The notes under the pieces were generated by a model. It did no database searches. It was given only the letters and a program-made list of their open reading frames with translations, and was not told the origin of the DNA. Positions 50,251 to 62,470 of a stretch of DNA of 64,000 nucleotides are shown in pieces. Each line of letters opens with the position of its first letter. Position 1 is the stretch's first letter. The stretch is from the NCBI GenBank assembly GCA_009760855.2, contig WPIO01000017.1, positions 3,462,501 to 3,526,500 on the forward strand. The letters run 5' to 3'. Both the position numbers and the translations under genes were made by a program. This DNA is from Cristatella mucedo (Eukaryota > Bryozoa > Phylactolaemata > Cristatellidae).

Positions 50251-51682
50251 TTTATCAGTCGCTGCAGCAGAGTCATACGGTTTCAATGACTATACAGCCG
50301 TGTATCGTCAGCATTGGAGTGGTTGCCGATCTCATGGGCTGGAATCGCTTTTTACAGAGGCTTAGTACAAATGAAGGATAGCTAACGACCGAGAACGAAC
50401 CCTTGTGGAACCCAGCACGTGACCGGTCTGTTGGATGCGAATTGACCACGATCGGACGAGTACAATTTGAACCACGTTGTGAATGTAATTTGTGCCTCTC
50501 TGCCAGACCGATCGTTGTTCTTAATGTTCAACTACGAGATCCTGATCAATAGCTTCGAACGCCGGTGATGGATCCAGCAGGACCAGGGCAGTGACATTCC
50601 GGCCATAGTTGCTGCATAGAATGTCCTTGGCTATACGGAGGACAGCAGTTTTAATGGAGTAGTGCCACTTAAATCCTGACTGAAATTTGTCTAAAATTTC
50701 CTAGTGTTTCATGTGTGCTACAAGCTGCTTGGCGACTATCTTTTGCAGAATCTTTGACAAACAAGATTAGAAGGGAAACTTGGCGATAGTTTGCTAGAAC
50801 CTCTGTATCCAATCCGAATCTTTGACAAACAAGATTAGAAGGGAAACTTGGCGATAGTTTGCTAGAACCTCTGTATCCAATCCAGGTTTTAAGTATTGAA
50901 CGAACGGTGGCTGATTTGAAAGACTAAGACAACCCAGTTTTCGAGAGAACCATTAAAAATCTGAGCTATGGCTTGACTAGGTTTGTCAGCCATCGAAGGC
51001 CACAGAGGAGTTGGCATAGGGTCTTCAGTAGACGAGCTCTTTTCAATCGATTTTATTAGGGTAGCCAATTCGTATGCAGAAACGTCGGAAAATCTCAAAG
51101 GGTGGTCACAGGTTGCGACTCAACGATTGCTTTTGTCGGAGGGGGCTTTACGAGGCACGAATATGTTCAATTTGTTCAACAAAGGCTGAGACTTGACTGA
51201 GCCATTCGTATTCAGAGATTGAGACCTCAAAGTTGACAAACAAATTCTTCAGTCCTATAAATTGGTTTTGGGTCTGACTGGCAGGACTTCAGTTTTCGTG
51301 TGACAAAAAGAAGCCGCGACTACAATAAGCTTCCGGGGGTGAACTGGAGGAAGTGTTTGAAAGTGGCCAGATCGTCGTCAGCCCCAGACTTGTTAAAGCA
51401 GAGTACAAGCATACGCTCAACACAGCGCATCTTTGGAAGGTTCGTGGTAAAGAGAAAAGAATCTCCACGACTCTGTACACGGACAGATAGTAGCGTAAAG
51501 TGCTTGCCGAGAGCACTATCAAGTTTTGAGTTTACTGCATCAATGAGTGTATCGAGGCTGTCTGCAGAGCCTGTAGATAGATCGAGAAGACCTGCATCAC
51601 AAACAGATAAAGAAAGCTTAATTCTACAATGCTCAAAACAACAGCGTAAGATTTTTAATTCTGGCGTTTTCCTCCTATTCAC
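50251..51682 (-). mobile_element. LINE-A copy, 5'-ward RT and pre-RT region
   Basis: The minus strand reads, in order: a pre-RT region (51320-51682, SLDTLIDAVNSKLDSALGKH and ADDDLATFKHFLQF), SVLRFSDVSAYELATLIKSI plus SSTEDPMPTPLWP (RT motif 0/1, about 50980-51098), NYRQVS and the D-helix, then the GSVLGP and YADD areas in degraded form. This is the most 5' LINE-A sequence in the window. The endonuclease is not seen. Confidence 0.8.
50748..50883. repeat. 68 bp exact tandem duplication within LINE-A
   Basis: GAATCTTTGACAAACAAGAT...CTGTATCCAATCC occurs at 50748-50815 and again at 50816-50883 without a visible difference. Confidence 0.9.
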
Positions 51683-52002
51683 TGATATTTTTTTATAAAA
51701 TCTTCATAGGAAAACCTGAAAATACACATTTCGCAGAATCATCTAGCAGCAAGCAAAAACAAACCAAAAACCGACAGTCTTACGGTACGTGCCATTTTAC
51801 TAGTTAACAGGCAGGCGATATTACAAAGCAGCCCATACTAAAATATGGATTAAATCATTCCACTTCATATCACACTCAAAAATTACAGAGCTTCTTTGTG
51901 GGGAAATATAAGTTTCGCATTCAAAAAAAGGCAAGTTGCAGCATGCAAGAGGTCATCTGCGTCGTCATTCGCCTGCAGCCAAATAGAACAGCAGCAGCAT
52001 AG

Positions 52003-52206
52003 CTAGCTTCCCTTGATCTGCTTGGGAGCCGAGGAGGAGAAGCTGTCGGATCGCCAAAAGCACCTGAGCGCAAACATCTGTGGAATAATGAGTAGCGACA
52101 AGTTGATAGCCCAATAGAGATAGCGATCGAAATTGCTGCTGTACGTAAACAGGGACGGCTCGTCGAACCTCCAGTGGAACTGCGGAAGGATGTGGCCGAC
52201 TTGAGC
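52003..52206 (-). CDS. TM6SF: TM6SF last exon
   Basis: Acceptor TTATTTTCAG, phase 0, stop TAG at 52003-52005. It encodes AQVGHILPQFHWRFDEPSLF, then TYSSNFDRYLYWAINLSLLI, IPQMFALRCFWRSD and a Ser/Lys-rich tail. The IINLSLLIIPQ-type stretch is the last membrane helix. No clear AATAAA was found in the next 200 bases. Confidence 0.9.
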   Translation of the reverse strand, partial: AQVGHILPQFHWRFDEPSLFTYSSNFDRYLYWAINLSLLIIPQMFALRCFWRSDSFSSSAPKQIKGS

Positions 52207-55200
52207 CTGAAAATAAAGTGCACGTGCCACTGAGGGGCAAAAGACATTTGTTTACGTCAAGACTGGAGCAAAACGTGCATGTGCATCGGAGGCCCTCCTC
52301 CACTTTACTACTGACCTAGCGTCACTCAAGTCACTACTGAAAGTGAACTAGGGAAACGGAGCTTGAGTTCCAAGTGACTTAAAAACCAATCTGTACGCAG
52401 GCACTGTTTACTTAACTGCTCAATAGTCTATGCACAGCATCATTGGTATGGAGTATATAGTACAGTGTGCTGTTGGACATGGCCGTTGCAATTCCATCAC
52501 CATGGACTTCTGCTAGAGCTTCCAGTCGAATGTTGCATGTATAAATTGACACGTTTCAGCATCTCTTCTTGAATAATAGTACATTTCCTCAATAAAACCC
52601 AGCAATCAGTCACGGCACAGTCACCAATGCCGCCTTACCACAGCGCTCCCACTCCTACTGCAAGTACCAGACTAGGATTGAGCAGGCATCTGCGCCATAG
52701 CCAGAAAATCCACCGTGAGGCCGTAGTCACGTGGCTTAGACTGCAATCTTCAGTGTGTTTAGTGCTGACAAGCTCATGACACACGTATGTGGTGCTTGCT
52801 AAAAAGAAATTTTCCATCTATTTGGATCGCGTCGTTTTTTCTGCAAAAATCGTTCGAACTGCATCTACATTCCAAAGTCACCAAACGATAACTGCTGAAT
52901 GCCTCTTTGCCTTCTTATACTACTTTTGCCAATTCTCTGTTAAAAAATCCTGCTGACCATACGATTTAAATTTACAAAGAATACAAACTGCAAAATGCAA
53001 AGGTTACACTTTTCGTTTGGAGATTGGGAAAGTATAGATCCAATAATCGAAAAGCAGAACTACCTAGCTTGACGGGTTTCGAGCCCAGAATGTGACAAAA
53101 ACGAAGAAAAATAAATTAAGTACTTCGGCATTCCTACAGGGCCTTCACCTCTTCTTACATTCAAGCATGGCCAGCAGCTAACAGCAAGACAAATGAGATG
53201 CCTCAAGGTCCATTGAGTCCAACCGGTACCACCGCCCACTGTCAGCTAACGACTCACCACAAACTGAACCATTTCGCATACGTGTATGCACGCAAACTTC
53301 TGGGCTAGCAGTATTAGAGCACTACCGCAGCAGCTACCTGGGCAGCAGCTCCGGCATGGATCAGACTCCAATCCACCATCCACGAATTTCCCTGTGGTTT
53401 CACTAAGCCACACAGTGCTGCCATGTAGTAAGGCAGGAATTGGAATAGGTAGGTCACCATCTAAAAATAGCCATTTCGAAGTAGTTTTACTTTTATTGGT
53501 ACCCGTAAAATAATAAAAAAAAGAGCAAAACTTGCAGCCACCAAAACACAGATGCAGATGCTACACATTTACATTCTCCTGGTGGTGTCAGATTGTAAGC
53601 AAACAGCAGTGAACATGAGCTACATAATACATCTCGATACAGCTTATATACTTACACCATAATAGTACCGACCGGGGTCATTGGAGCCTTATGGATACCA
53701 TGGACAAACAAGCATGGGCATGCCTATAATTGGCATATCCAAGTTTCAGCACCTTCCGAAGCTTAATCCTGTGTATCCCTTTGTGCTTAAAATCCCTTTC
53801 CTACTTAGTTAACCATTGACTATTAAAACACTGTAAAAGTAAAATCCAAAGTATTCCGACAATTTGCCACGTCTAACAAATAAAAGACTAGAATTATAAG
53901 GCTATCTTGCCAGAAAAAATGACCGAAAACCTTTAATTAGATGCATCTTTAAATCGAGGTTATTTGTATCATTCCAAACTCAAAACTCGGTCACTACAGA
54001 GGACTATACATGTGATTCCCTACACACTGGTAGTTTGGCCCAGTGGCTAAGGTGCTCACCCCGACCAAGGTCTGGCCGAGGTCGTGGGCTCAAGCCCTGT
54101 GGCATATGCAAAGCGCCTGAATAGAGATTTAAGATCTCTTGGGGTGCTATACAAATGAATTATATTATACGAGAAGCTCGCTGCCTGTGGACTCGCTTCG
54201 CTGAGTCATAGTAGTCCATCACAAGAGACAATGCTGTGCTATCTTGCCGATTGAGGGAAGTGTGCCATTTAGCCACGTGCCGCTAGTGTGCCATCTTGCG
54301 GTGTGACAGACTTTCTCACTTTAATTACAGAGATTATTAGTGCCCTTTCGTATGGAATTCACTAATCCAAAATATTCAGGTCTCCTCTGTTGTCAGGGAT
54401 TTTGATCATGTATATGAAATAACTGCCATTGTTTCCAACTTTCTCTCTGTTAGACGTCACGGATTACCAAGATGTTACAGTTTGGGTTACGGTTCAATGT
54501 TACTAATTGAACGTTTAAGTGGTCTGTAGCCTTTATAAAAATTAGAAGGAAACATTGATTCTGGGAGTGAAGCATGACTTCCTGGCCTGAACGTATACAA
54601 AATTCACAAATATTTTCTAAGAGATCCATTTTAGGATGCGTGAAAAATGCATAAACCACACATACACAAACACAAATACAGACAAACAAAACGGCATGCA
54701 AATGCTCAACACATACCTGCACACATAGCAAAACGCACACGCTTGCACACTCACCTGTATTTTAGGGTATGCAGTGTGGTGCGAAATGTAAGGCTCAACC
54801 GAAGTGGCATAGTAGACTGTTAATTCCTTCTGGCATCCCAGGGCTGCCTAAAATTCGATAGGCATAAATCAAGCTACAGATCATGCACCTCTTCTAATCT
54901 GAAGCATGCCGGCACAAGCAAAGCCACTTGCCACACACTCCCTTACCAATCCTCGGATGCATGCAACAATGATGGCAACCACGAAGAACACAGCGAATAG
55001 AATATCCATAAGTAGCAGCAATGGCGATCTCTGATACCCCGACATGACAGGCTGTGAAATAGCCAACGGTACGATTCTTTGAGTAAGCAAGAATATGCAT
55101 CCACAATCAGATAACTCGGCAAAAGCACTGATGGAAGCGATACAATACTGATTGCCAATCTAAGATGATTCAGTCATACCAAGATACTCTGTGCAAATCG

Positions 55201-58200
55201 TTGACTATGTTTACCCTGGGCTTCTTAGAAGTTGTCGTTGACCCTCGGAAGATATTTCCATCATCCAGTCTCTTTGCCACGAGTACCACAGGAACAATGC
55301 AGTAAGGAATGTTCAAGATGACAGGCAGCCTGATCTCGTAGCTACCTGAAAGAATAAACATTGGTGGCATCAACAAAAGCAATCAGTATGCTGATGATAA
55401 GACAAGTAAATTTACTGATTGATCAGCCTCATATACAGCTGCATGTAGCGAAAGAAGAGTCTTGGTGGCCATCCTTATCTAAGATTAGGAACTGTCTTCC
55501 ACAGTGGCTTGCAAAAATTTAACTAGCTTCTTAGTTCTGTCTCGGCTAGATTATTGTGATTCCCTTTTGGCTGGGCTGCCGAAAAAGCCACTAGGCCACT
55601 GCAGCTGATTAAGAATATGGCTGCAAGTCTAGTTTGCAAATCCCAGAGGTTTTACCATGTGCCTCCTTTGGTAAAAGAGCTAGGATGGCTGCCGGTTGAT
55701 CAACGGATACAGACCAAAGTTCTTACGTTGACCCAGAAAGCCCACCACGGCTTGGCTCCTCCATACCCGGCTGAACTGCTGCACTACTTTCAGCCTCCTC
55801 GTGCCCTAAGGCCCTCAGGTCATGTATGGACAAAAAATTAGCTGCTCCATTCCTCCACTTAAAGTCCGTTGGCAACAAAAGCTTTTGCTCTGTCCACTCG
55901 ACAGCAGAACTCACCTCCACTGTTCTTACGCAACAACTACTCTCCTGCTGCCGACTATGGCACATCCTTTCCAGCCGTCCTGGACTACTACTTCCATGTT
56001 ACTCACTACCTCAACTGCTCTCCTGATTCAGATATGCTTCTCACTTTCTCTTTGTTTCGTGAGATGAAGTTTGTTGGCTACCGAATGTGTACCGAAAGCC
56101 ACTTAGGCTGTAGGTCGGCTATACAAAACTCTCCTGTGTAACACCCACATAGTCTTTGTGGCTGTGTGGAGTTACAGACAGAGACACATTACATTACATC
56201 ATCCTGGCTGCCAGTGCAAAATAAGGAATTGCCTGTTGCAGAACCTGTCCCATGACCATGGTCGTGAAGTGCGCCATCGAGGACATCAAGATATTGACAT
56301 TCTAACAAGCAAAAGAATTATTACTGAACCAAACACAAGGTTGGCAAATCTTTCCATTTTATTTAACTGGTTTTGGTCTGATTTTCAAATCAATACTTAC
56401 TGTTTTTGTGCTCGGTTTTGGCTGTACGATTTTCGATGCGCTCTGCCAATGGCAGCTCCTGTGTGGGAGGGGGACCCACAATCACTGGTGCGCCCGACCA
56501 AATCTTATCACCCAATACACAATGATGTAGAGGGAAGTCTTCAAGCCAGTTTTAAAAGTCTGTCAAGACCTTGCCCACCACCCGGGCATTGGCAAGGGCA
56601 TTATGAAAAGGGCCAGCCCCCCTACCCCCCTATGCTTAGACAGACGACTGAAGGGATCTACCACACAGCCAAGCAGCAAGATATGCCGTTCACCTTCCTA
56701 CGATTGACTGCCTCAGGAAAGTTCAAAGTGTGGTCCCTTCTAAGGCCTAATCCTGGTTATGTGCTTGTGCTCTGGTAAGAAATCCCACACCCAAGTGACT
56801 TGGTAGGCCAAAGCCCTATCTCCCATTACCTTAAGATAGCTAACAGGAATACCTACTATATTGGACCCTAAAGATCTAAAAACCCTGGCAACCTTGCACT
56901 ACTGAACCAGGCCAGAAAGATAAGTAAGAACCTGGTCATGTGACATGTACAAACCACAGGTGCCTGGAACTGAATTTCTTGTTCAACGGTAGGCCAATGA
57001 AGATCTTGTATCAAGGAATCAAAACAATTTGAACTTGCTCATTAAATATGTCAAAGAATTGGGCCACCTAGTTCGAAAGGGTCTGCTGAGACTTCATCGA
57101 CTTCTTGGACATCCTCTAAAGGACAAAATTACAGTAGTTCAATTTCAAAGAAAGCTGAGCATGAACTACCGGCTGAATCATGAAGTACTGATGATTCTAT
57201 ATAATAGTGGGAATAATATGAGGTCGGGGGTATTTGGCATTGGCTGTTTTCAATACAACGTTAGTCATCTACATGCAGTCCAAAAAATAGACCTTAGCTG
57301 TCAGTTAAGACTAACCAATTAGCATGGGCAGTGTTGATTCATCTTTTAACTTTAAGCAATTCGATAAGTTTAAGGAAAAAATCCCCTAAAGATACGCATT
57401 CAGGTCTTGTATCGCTGTGTAAGCATCCTTCAGATCATAATAGAGCAAGAGTTGCATAGCATCAACATTAAACAGATAACAGATATAGTACACCTTTATC
57501 AAAGGGGCACTGCAAATCAAAACTATGTTTAAAATGGAAGCTCAGGTGGAGCTCAGGTCCTTTGGGTATGCCAAGCATCATCACTCAGGGACAGCTACAT
57601 GTCAATCCAAACAGCCACAGTAACCATCGCGGGTAACGTATGCCCTCTGTGTTACGTCGACCCCGAAAAAAATTCAGCGCAGGACCAGCAAATGGAGGCA
57701 GCCAGCCACTCACCTGCAAATTCACACAGATACACAGCATCAAAAAGATATCGAGATACCAGTGTCCTAAATCTCGCACGATTTTTTAGGGGAGCGAACC
57801 ATGACATTCTGCCCACACAGCTGAGCTTTCTCAGTGGAGCGTTTTGCCTAGTGAATGCATGCTGATGTGATTACATGTTTCCTTAAAAGAAATTGTTTAC
57901 GAAACTTAAACACAAACATGTTCTGTAAATGCGCACAGCGGTTCAAACCTAGAAACTTTGTTAAGCAATATTGCCTACAACTGCGGCAAATGTCAGCATT
58001 ATGTCACAAAAAAGGACAATACCTGAAGCTAAGGCTACACGGCCGACTCAACGATTCAGCACCTCTGATTGCAGAGTCTGCACGCAACTACTCGCTGCAA
58101 GCTCACACCCATTTAGCTAAGCCACTGTTTCAGCATGGGACAATTTCGTAACTACAGGAGCAACGAACTGTGGCTGGTCGGCAGGGCTTATAGACATGGA

Positions 58201-61044
58201 CGAACATAGACCAGACAAGGCCTATAATTTCCGACAACCGCTCTGTGCCTTATGCAAACCGATCAGCCTCACTCAGCACCCTCGTGACACCTGGCCGTTG
58301 CTGTGCAGTTACGTGAGCTTATTCAAGGAAATACAAATGAAAGGGAAATATATTACTAGTTTTGTGAGTGCATTCAAACATGTACGGTGAGTCTGGTATG
58401 GTCTTTAGGTGTCATTTCTGTTGAAGGTTCCCCCCCCAGAGGTAAAGCAGTGACCTGGGCCACACCCTTTATTTATGCCCCCCCATGGCACCAACGTTGA
58501 AATTATGTCCTACTTCTATCTAATAAGAAACCGTCGAATGCAAGTCGAATTAACATTACGAATGTAAACAATTATCTTTCTTTACTTGCAAATCTTGCAC
58601 CTCTATGAAAATTCTGGCTCTGCCCTTGCATCTAGCTTTACCTTAAATTATGCCGGTATGATGAAAAGGGTTTCTGGAAGGGATACTACACGGCTGCTTC
58701 ACAGCCAAATAGCTGAAAAGCTAGCAGTCAGCCGGTGGCTACATACAAGAAGCAGGCTACAATAATGGGCAGGTGCGAACACGCATGTTTCTCTAGCCCA
58801 ATAGTCAATTGGCTGAGGAGTAGCATCGACTAACGCTGCCAGGTTGTTAGCCATAACAGTGCCAGAACTAACAGGCATGCTATCGCTGGTGCAATTATGT
58901 AGACCAGAGCAGGATGCATGTCACAGGGCTAATTAACAGCTCTAGGGTAGGTGGATGGCTGCATCGCCATATCGAAAAGCTGAGAGAGGCAACTGGTGAG
59001 ACTCACCGGCGATGCTTCCCAACAACAGGACGACCATGCTATGCAGAATCGATCCACACCAATAAAGCGCTACATGCTGCATCGGCCGACTAAGAACATA
59101 CAAAAGTGAAGAAATGGGTGACCGGGAGGAGGCAGTCAGAACATAGTAGCAACAACGTTTGCACTAGATAAAGCATTTCTTACTAAGCCACCACAACACA
59201 TGAGCAACAACATAGGTCGGCAACTGATTAAGCCATTGTCCATGTTCTGCACGGTTCACTATTCTCTTGAAAAAGCTGACCTTTGACCGTACGAGACACT
59301 CTTGCTGACTTTTGAAATAGAACATGAGTGGCTTCTTTAAGTTTGTGCCGTGCCTAAGCCCAGCCCAGCAAAAGCTCAGAAAATTATTCAAGCTATTTGT
59401 ATGCACTCTTGCTAGCTAAATAATGCGCTCGATCAGATTTGTCAGCATATTGTTTATAGCACACATTAACCCAGGACATACATAGTCTCAAAGATAAAAA
59501 CTACCGGTTTATCCGAAGCATCTAGTATAGCCTACACAGGAATATGTAGAGGGCAAAATTCTGTGAAGCAATTAATCCTTTTGGCCGCAACTACAATGAC
59601 ATGACATGGAATTCATTTTTTAAGTATATATACCAGCAGTCACAAACTCAGATGATGCAGACTTCACAAAACTCGTTTCACGTCTAGTCTCTAATTTATT
59701 CCATACAATATCGCATTGATAGCCTGACGGCACAGCATAATCTTGGCCAAGTGACTGTTTCTACTATAGTTTACGAGTACTGACACCTCAGGTTAACAGC
59801 AGGCCAAATTGCCAGCAACAAAGTTGACAATTTGAATCGGATAAACTATGTGCACACTGAAAATCTGCTTCCTTGTATTCACTACCTCCATGAACCGGAT
59901 GCTGGTTCAACTGATATTTAGGAACTATGCAGAAGCATTGCTTTGACCGTTTAAAGCCTTATGCTGCACTAACCAAGCCCTCCGAGTTATCACAGTGCCT
60001 TTCCTCAGAGCTAAGCGAATAAAGGCGATTTCAAGTGCTTAACAAGCGCAGCTGGCAATCAAAGGCACCAAATGCATCTAAACAAGCAGGTATAGTACTA
60101 GATGTAGATATGGTGTATTAGAAGTGACAACGAGTGGGATTGCAGCACCAATGTATGTATACATTACCATGAAAAATGTGTACAAGTTACATGAAATGGA
60201 CTCAACCAAGTGATGCAAAGACCCAAGCCAAATAAAACACATACTAGGTTAATGCAACAAGCGTTGCTCATTTCAGATAAAGGTCACTATATTTTCCCCA
60301 CAAAGTAGCTCCTAGATAAATAAGAAAAATTGTTCGATACGGGAGAGCAACTACAGGTCACAGATCCGACACGATACAACCGACTATGTTTCGTCGTGGT
60401 TAGGAATGCATATGTCGACATGCGCAAAACTTATACCTGTGTGTGCAAGCATGTGAAGACCTTCAGCTACATCTAAAAAGACAGGCTCGTTCTATGGTCA
60501 TCAATTTCGCTAATGCAATTTAAAAAGAGCGCTTGACGACCTACTGATTTTCGAAAGAATCCCAAAGATCCAAGATCACTAAGAAGTGGCTAGTCTAATT
60601 TTGAGCAATTTTTTTCTGAGGGTGAATATCGTCATGACTCTATTTCGTCAGCAACATGGGCAACGTCGATCACATCATCCTCACTTAATATTATGGCCCA
60701 ACCACAATCTTCATCACAATCTCATTAGAGGGTCTTTGCCATCTTCACTATCGCTCACACAAGGAGCATCAAATAAAAGAAGAAAGAAAGTACACACACA
60801 CACACACATACACACACACTGAAAAACTGAACTCGTCAGTTCGTTTACGGTCTAATTTGAGCAAATTGATATTATTTAAGCAACGCATTACTTTAAATAG
60901 CTTGCATCAATCAAGCAAGCGCTCACAAGCAACCCATGCAAATACGCGATCAGTTATTAAGTAATCATGGCAAGTATACTTACGAGTAAGAACATGTGAA
61001 TGATCGTTACTAACTTACTAACCTTTGTAACTGCCTAAATACCA

Positions 61045-61093
<49 letters not shown>

Positions 61094-61118
61094 GCGTGCA
61101 CGCACGCACGCACACACG

Positions 61119-61156
<38 letters not shown>

Positions 61157-61851
61157 TAAGGCCCTGGGTCTTTGCCTTGGGGTAAGGCGTGTGCTCTTCA
61201 CTACCCAGGTCACGGGTTCGAGTTATGCAGTGGTCGATTCTTTAAAGACCATTGTAAGCAGTGGTGATAGCTACGAAGGCTCCTCTGCTGCTATGTAAAT
61301 AAGGCTCTTAAATTAGCTTGCTTTTAATTTTAGCTCTAACTTGGGGCTGAACGAGCTTTCAGGCCATCCACAATTCCAGATCATCCTCCCTACGGTGTCG
61401 GTCCCAAGAAAGGATCAGGACCCATCTGCATCCCTTCGGTATGTCTCGACAATGTAGATATTTCAACCCGAAGAACAATCACGAGCTCTATACAGAAATA
61501 CGACGAAATTTTTAACTCGCATGGACTTTTCTCATTTTGCAAAGAGTAGAAGGCAATACAATGCATCGGTTAAGGTAGCACCATGCATGCATCTTAAGCC
61601 ATACACTAAAGATGTAAAAAAATAAACAAAAGCTGTAGCAATACAATACCCGTCAGCATAGAGCTTTAGCATGATCCAACACATTGCACAGTGTGCAATG
61701 CCATCCCAATAGCAAATGACAATCCCATAAGCTGTCTCGAAATATCGCTCGCCCTCTGCAATGTAGAATGCCATCATATTTTTTAGATAGCCATCGATTC
61801 CAAGCGCCAACAGAAGATCCACGGTAGTTGCAAAGAAGAAAATGCTGAGAT
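52003..61851 (-). CDS. TM6SF: TM6SF-type membrane protein gene (7 exons seen; 5' end outside window)
   Basis: TM6SF1/2 are multi-pass ER/Golgi or lysosomal membrane proteins with EXPERA domains. Human TM6SF2 affects VLDL lipidation. Exons: 61650-61851, 59007-59089, 55215-55345, 54947-55051, 54755-54847, 53338-53460 and 52003-52206. All splice phases agree: 2/2, 1/1, 2/0, then phase 0 throughout. About 312 residues are visible against about 377 in human TM6SF2, so roughly the first 60 residues are missing. Diagnostic segments are FETAYGIVICYWDGIAH (human YLRTAHGVFICYWDGTVHY), SYEIRLPVILNIPYCIVP, the EPYISHHTAYPKIQ block and the AQVGHILPQFHW end with FTYSSN. Hydrophobic stretches fall in each exon. 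The call is by comparison from memory with TM6SF proteins; TM6SF1 against TM6SF2 cannot be decided. Confidence 0.9.
53338..53460 (-). CDS. TM6SF: TM6SF exon (membrane helix and GxxxQ end)
   Basis: Acceptor GGCTATTTTTAG and donor CCCAG|GTAGCT, 123 nt, phase 0. It encodes MVTYLFQFLPYYMAALCGLV, then KPQGNSWMVDWSLIHAGAAA Q, matching YVLPFCGLAAY...W.PDWALVFAGGIGQ of TM6SF2. Confidence 0.9.
54030..54172 (+). mobile_element. SINE-2 copy in a TM6SF intron
   Basis: TTTGGCCCAGTGGCTAAGGT, GTGGGCTCAAGCCCTGTGGC and AAGCGCCTGAATAGAGATTT, ending GTGCTATACAAATGAATTAT. Confidence 0.88.
54755..54847 (-). CDS. TM6SF: TM6SF exon (lumenal loop, EPYxxxxxAYPKIQ)
   Basis: Acceptor ATTTTAG and donor ATACAG|GTGAGT, 93 nt, phase 0. 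It encodes AALGCQKELTVYYATSVEPY and ISHHTAYPKIQ. A Cys and EPY...YPK are conserved with human TM6SF2. Confidence 0.9.
54947..55051 (-). CDS. TM6SF: TM6SF exon (membrane helix, RGL)
   Basis: Acceptor GGCTATTTCACAG and donor GGATTG|GTAAGG, 105 nt, phase 0. It encodes PVMSGYQRSPLLLLMDILFA and VFFVVAIIVACIRGL, a strong transmembrane helix ending in the conserved RGL. Confidence 0.88.
55215..55345 (-). CDS. TM6SF: TM6SF exon (SYEIRLP.. helix)
   Basis: Acceptor TTCTTTCAG and donor CCAGG|GTAAAC, 131 nt, entering with two bases. It encodes SYEIRLPVILNIPYCIVPVV and LVAKRLDDGNIFRGS. The EIRP-type motif and helix fit human SSEIRPAFFLTIPYLLVP. Confidence 0.92.
55470..56203 (+). mobile_element. LINE-A copy in a TM6SF intron (3' ~730 bp)
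   Basis: From the LRTVFHSGLQKFN-like block (TTAGGAACTGTCTTCCACAG) through LGWLPVDQRIQTKVLTL and the coding end to GAGACACATTACATTACATC. It has small deletions near the LWNSLP motif. Confidence 0.85.
56204..59006. other. TM6SF intron, nothing firmly recognised
   Basis: 56400-57330 has coding-like texture on both strands with stops and could be an old retroelement. 57340-59000 shows no repeat family, splice-bounded frame or motif that I can support. Confidence 0.4.
59007..59089 (-). CDS. TM6SF: TM6SF exon (LYWxGS helix)
   Basis: Acceptor TGTTCTTAG and donor GCCG|GTGAGT, 83 nt, one base carried at each side. It encodes RPMQHVALYWCGSILHSMVV and LLLGSIA. It fits human FGLYWLGSFAMSILVFLTGN in position and pattern. 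Confidence 0.9.
59090..60785. other. TM6SF intron, nothing recognised
   Basis: AT-rich DNA without family repeats or splice-bounded frames that I can support. Confidence 0.4.
60791..60821. repeat. (CA)n microsatellite
   Basis: Short CA run with one TA interruption. Confidence 0.9.
61044..61156. repeat. (CA)n microsatellite, interrupted
   Basis: CA runs with GCACGCACG interruptions, about 110 bp. Confidence 0.95.
61178..61318 (+). mobile_element. SINE-1 copy
   Basis: GGGGTAAGGCGTGTGCTCTT (A-box region), CACGGGTTCGAGTTATGCAG (B box), CATTGTAAGCAGTGGTGATA and GGCTCCTCTGCTGCTATGTA, ending AGGCTCTTAAATTAGCTT. Confidence 0.8.
61650..61851 (-). CDS. TM6SF: TM6SF exon (first EXPERA core; most 5' exon seen)
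   Basis: Acceptor GATCTTGTTTGCAG and donor GACGG|GTATTG, 202 nt, two bases carried at each side. It encodes LSIFFFATTVDLLLALGIDG, then YLKNMMAFYIAEGERYFETA, YGIVICYWDGIAH and CAMCWIMLKLYAD. EGExYxxTAxGxxICYWDGxxH is the signature of the family. Confidence 0.93.
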
Positions 61852-62470
61852 CTGCAAACAAGATCATTATAAAAAATGAAGCCATCTTTTGTCCTTACAT
61901 CCAGCTCAATAATAAAGACTGTAAACGACAAAAATGCATGGCAATGTGATAGGGCCTACTAATACTCCACCAGGTCACTGCACAATACTCATAGCCAGTT
62001 TAGTTATGACCAAGAGAAGCAGGACGAGGCTGCAATAAAGGAATTTTGCTCGTGGCTACATTTTACTAGTATTAAAAGCATGTGCAAACACAAAGCTGTT
62101 TTGGAACTGAACTCGTAATGGTAGCTAGCTTTTGGGTTCGGACTTGCTCCAGTCCATGCCTCTGACTTTTCGCTCGAGTTTGATGGCATAGCAGCTGCAC
62201 AGATAAAATTGGCTTTACATTTTATTGAAAAAAGCTCCTTGACCAACGATGTATACTATCACTGCTACTCGACTCCCTTGAATCAATGTTCAGCACATAA
62301 ACTAGCCGACTTTAATTTATCCTCTATACCTATACTAGCAGTCATAAGTTTTGCAAAACTACCCCCAACAAAACTATGGCCACATGGTGGACTGTTGCTG
62401 CAGACAGTTTTAAAATCAACTCGGGAGGATCCAAACGAGTGAAGTTTTTGTTTTAATAAACACAGCATTC
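61852..62470. other. Upstream flank of the last TM6SF exon seen; first exon not found
   Basis: I looked for a minus-strand exon encoding the N-terminal helix and ending in one base (to complete Asp). No convincing candidate was found up to 64000. Confidence 0.4.

Noticed and set aside
56158-56778. 206-codon plus-strand frame
   Set aside because: It begins in the LINE-A 3' end and continues into unrelated intron DNA, so it is a chance fusion.
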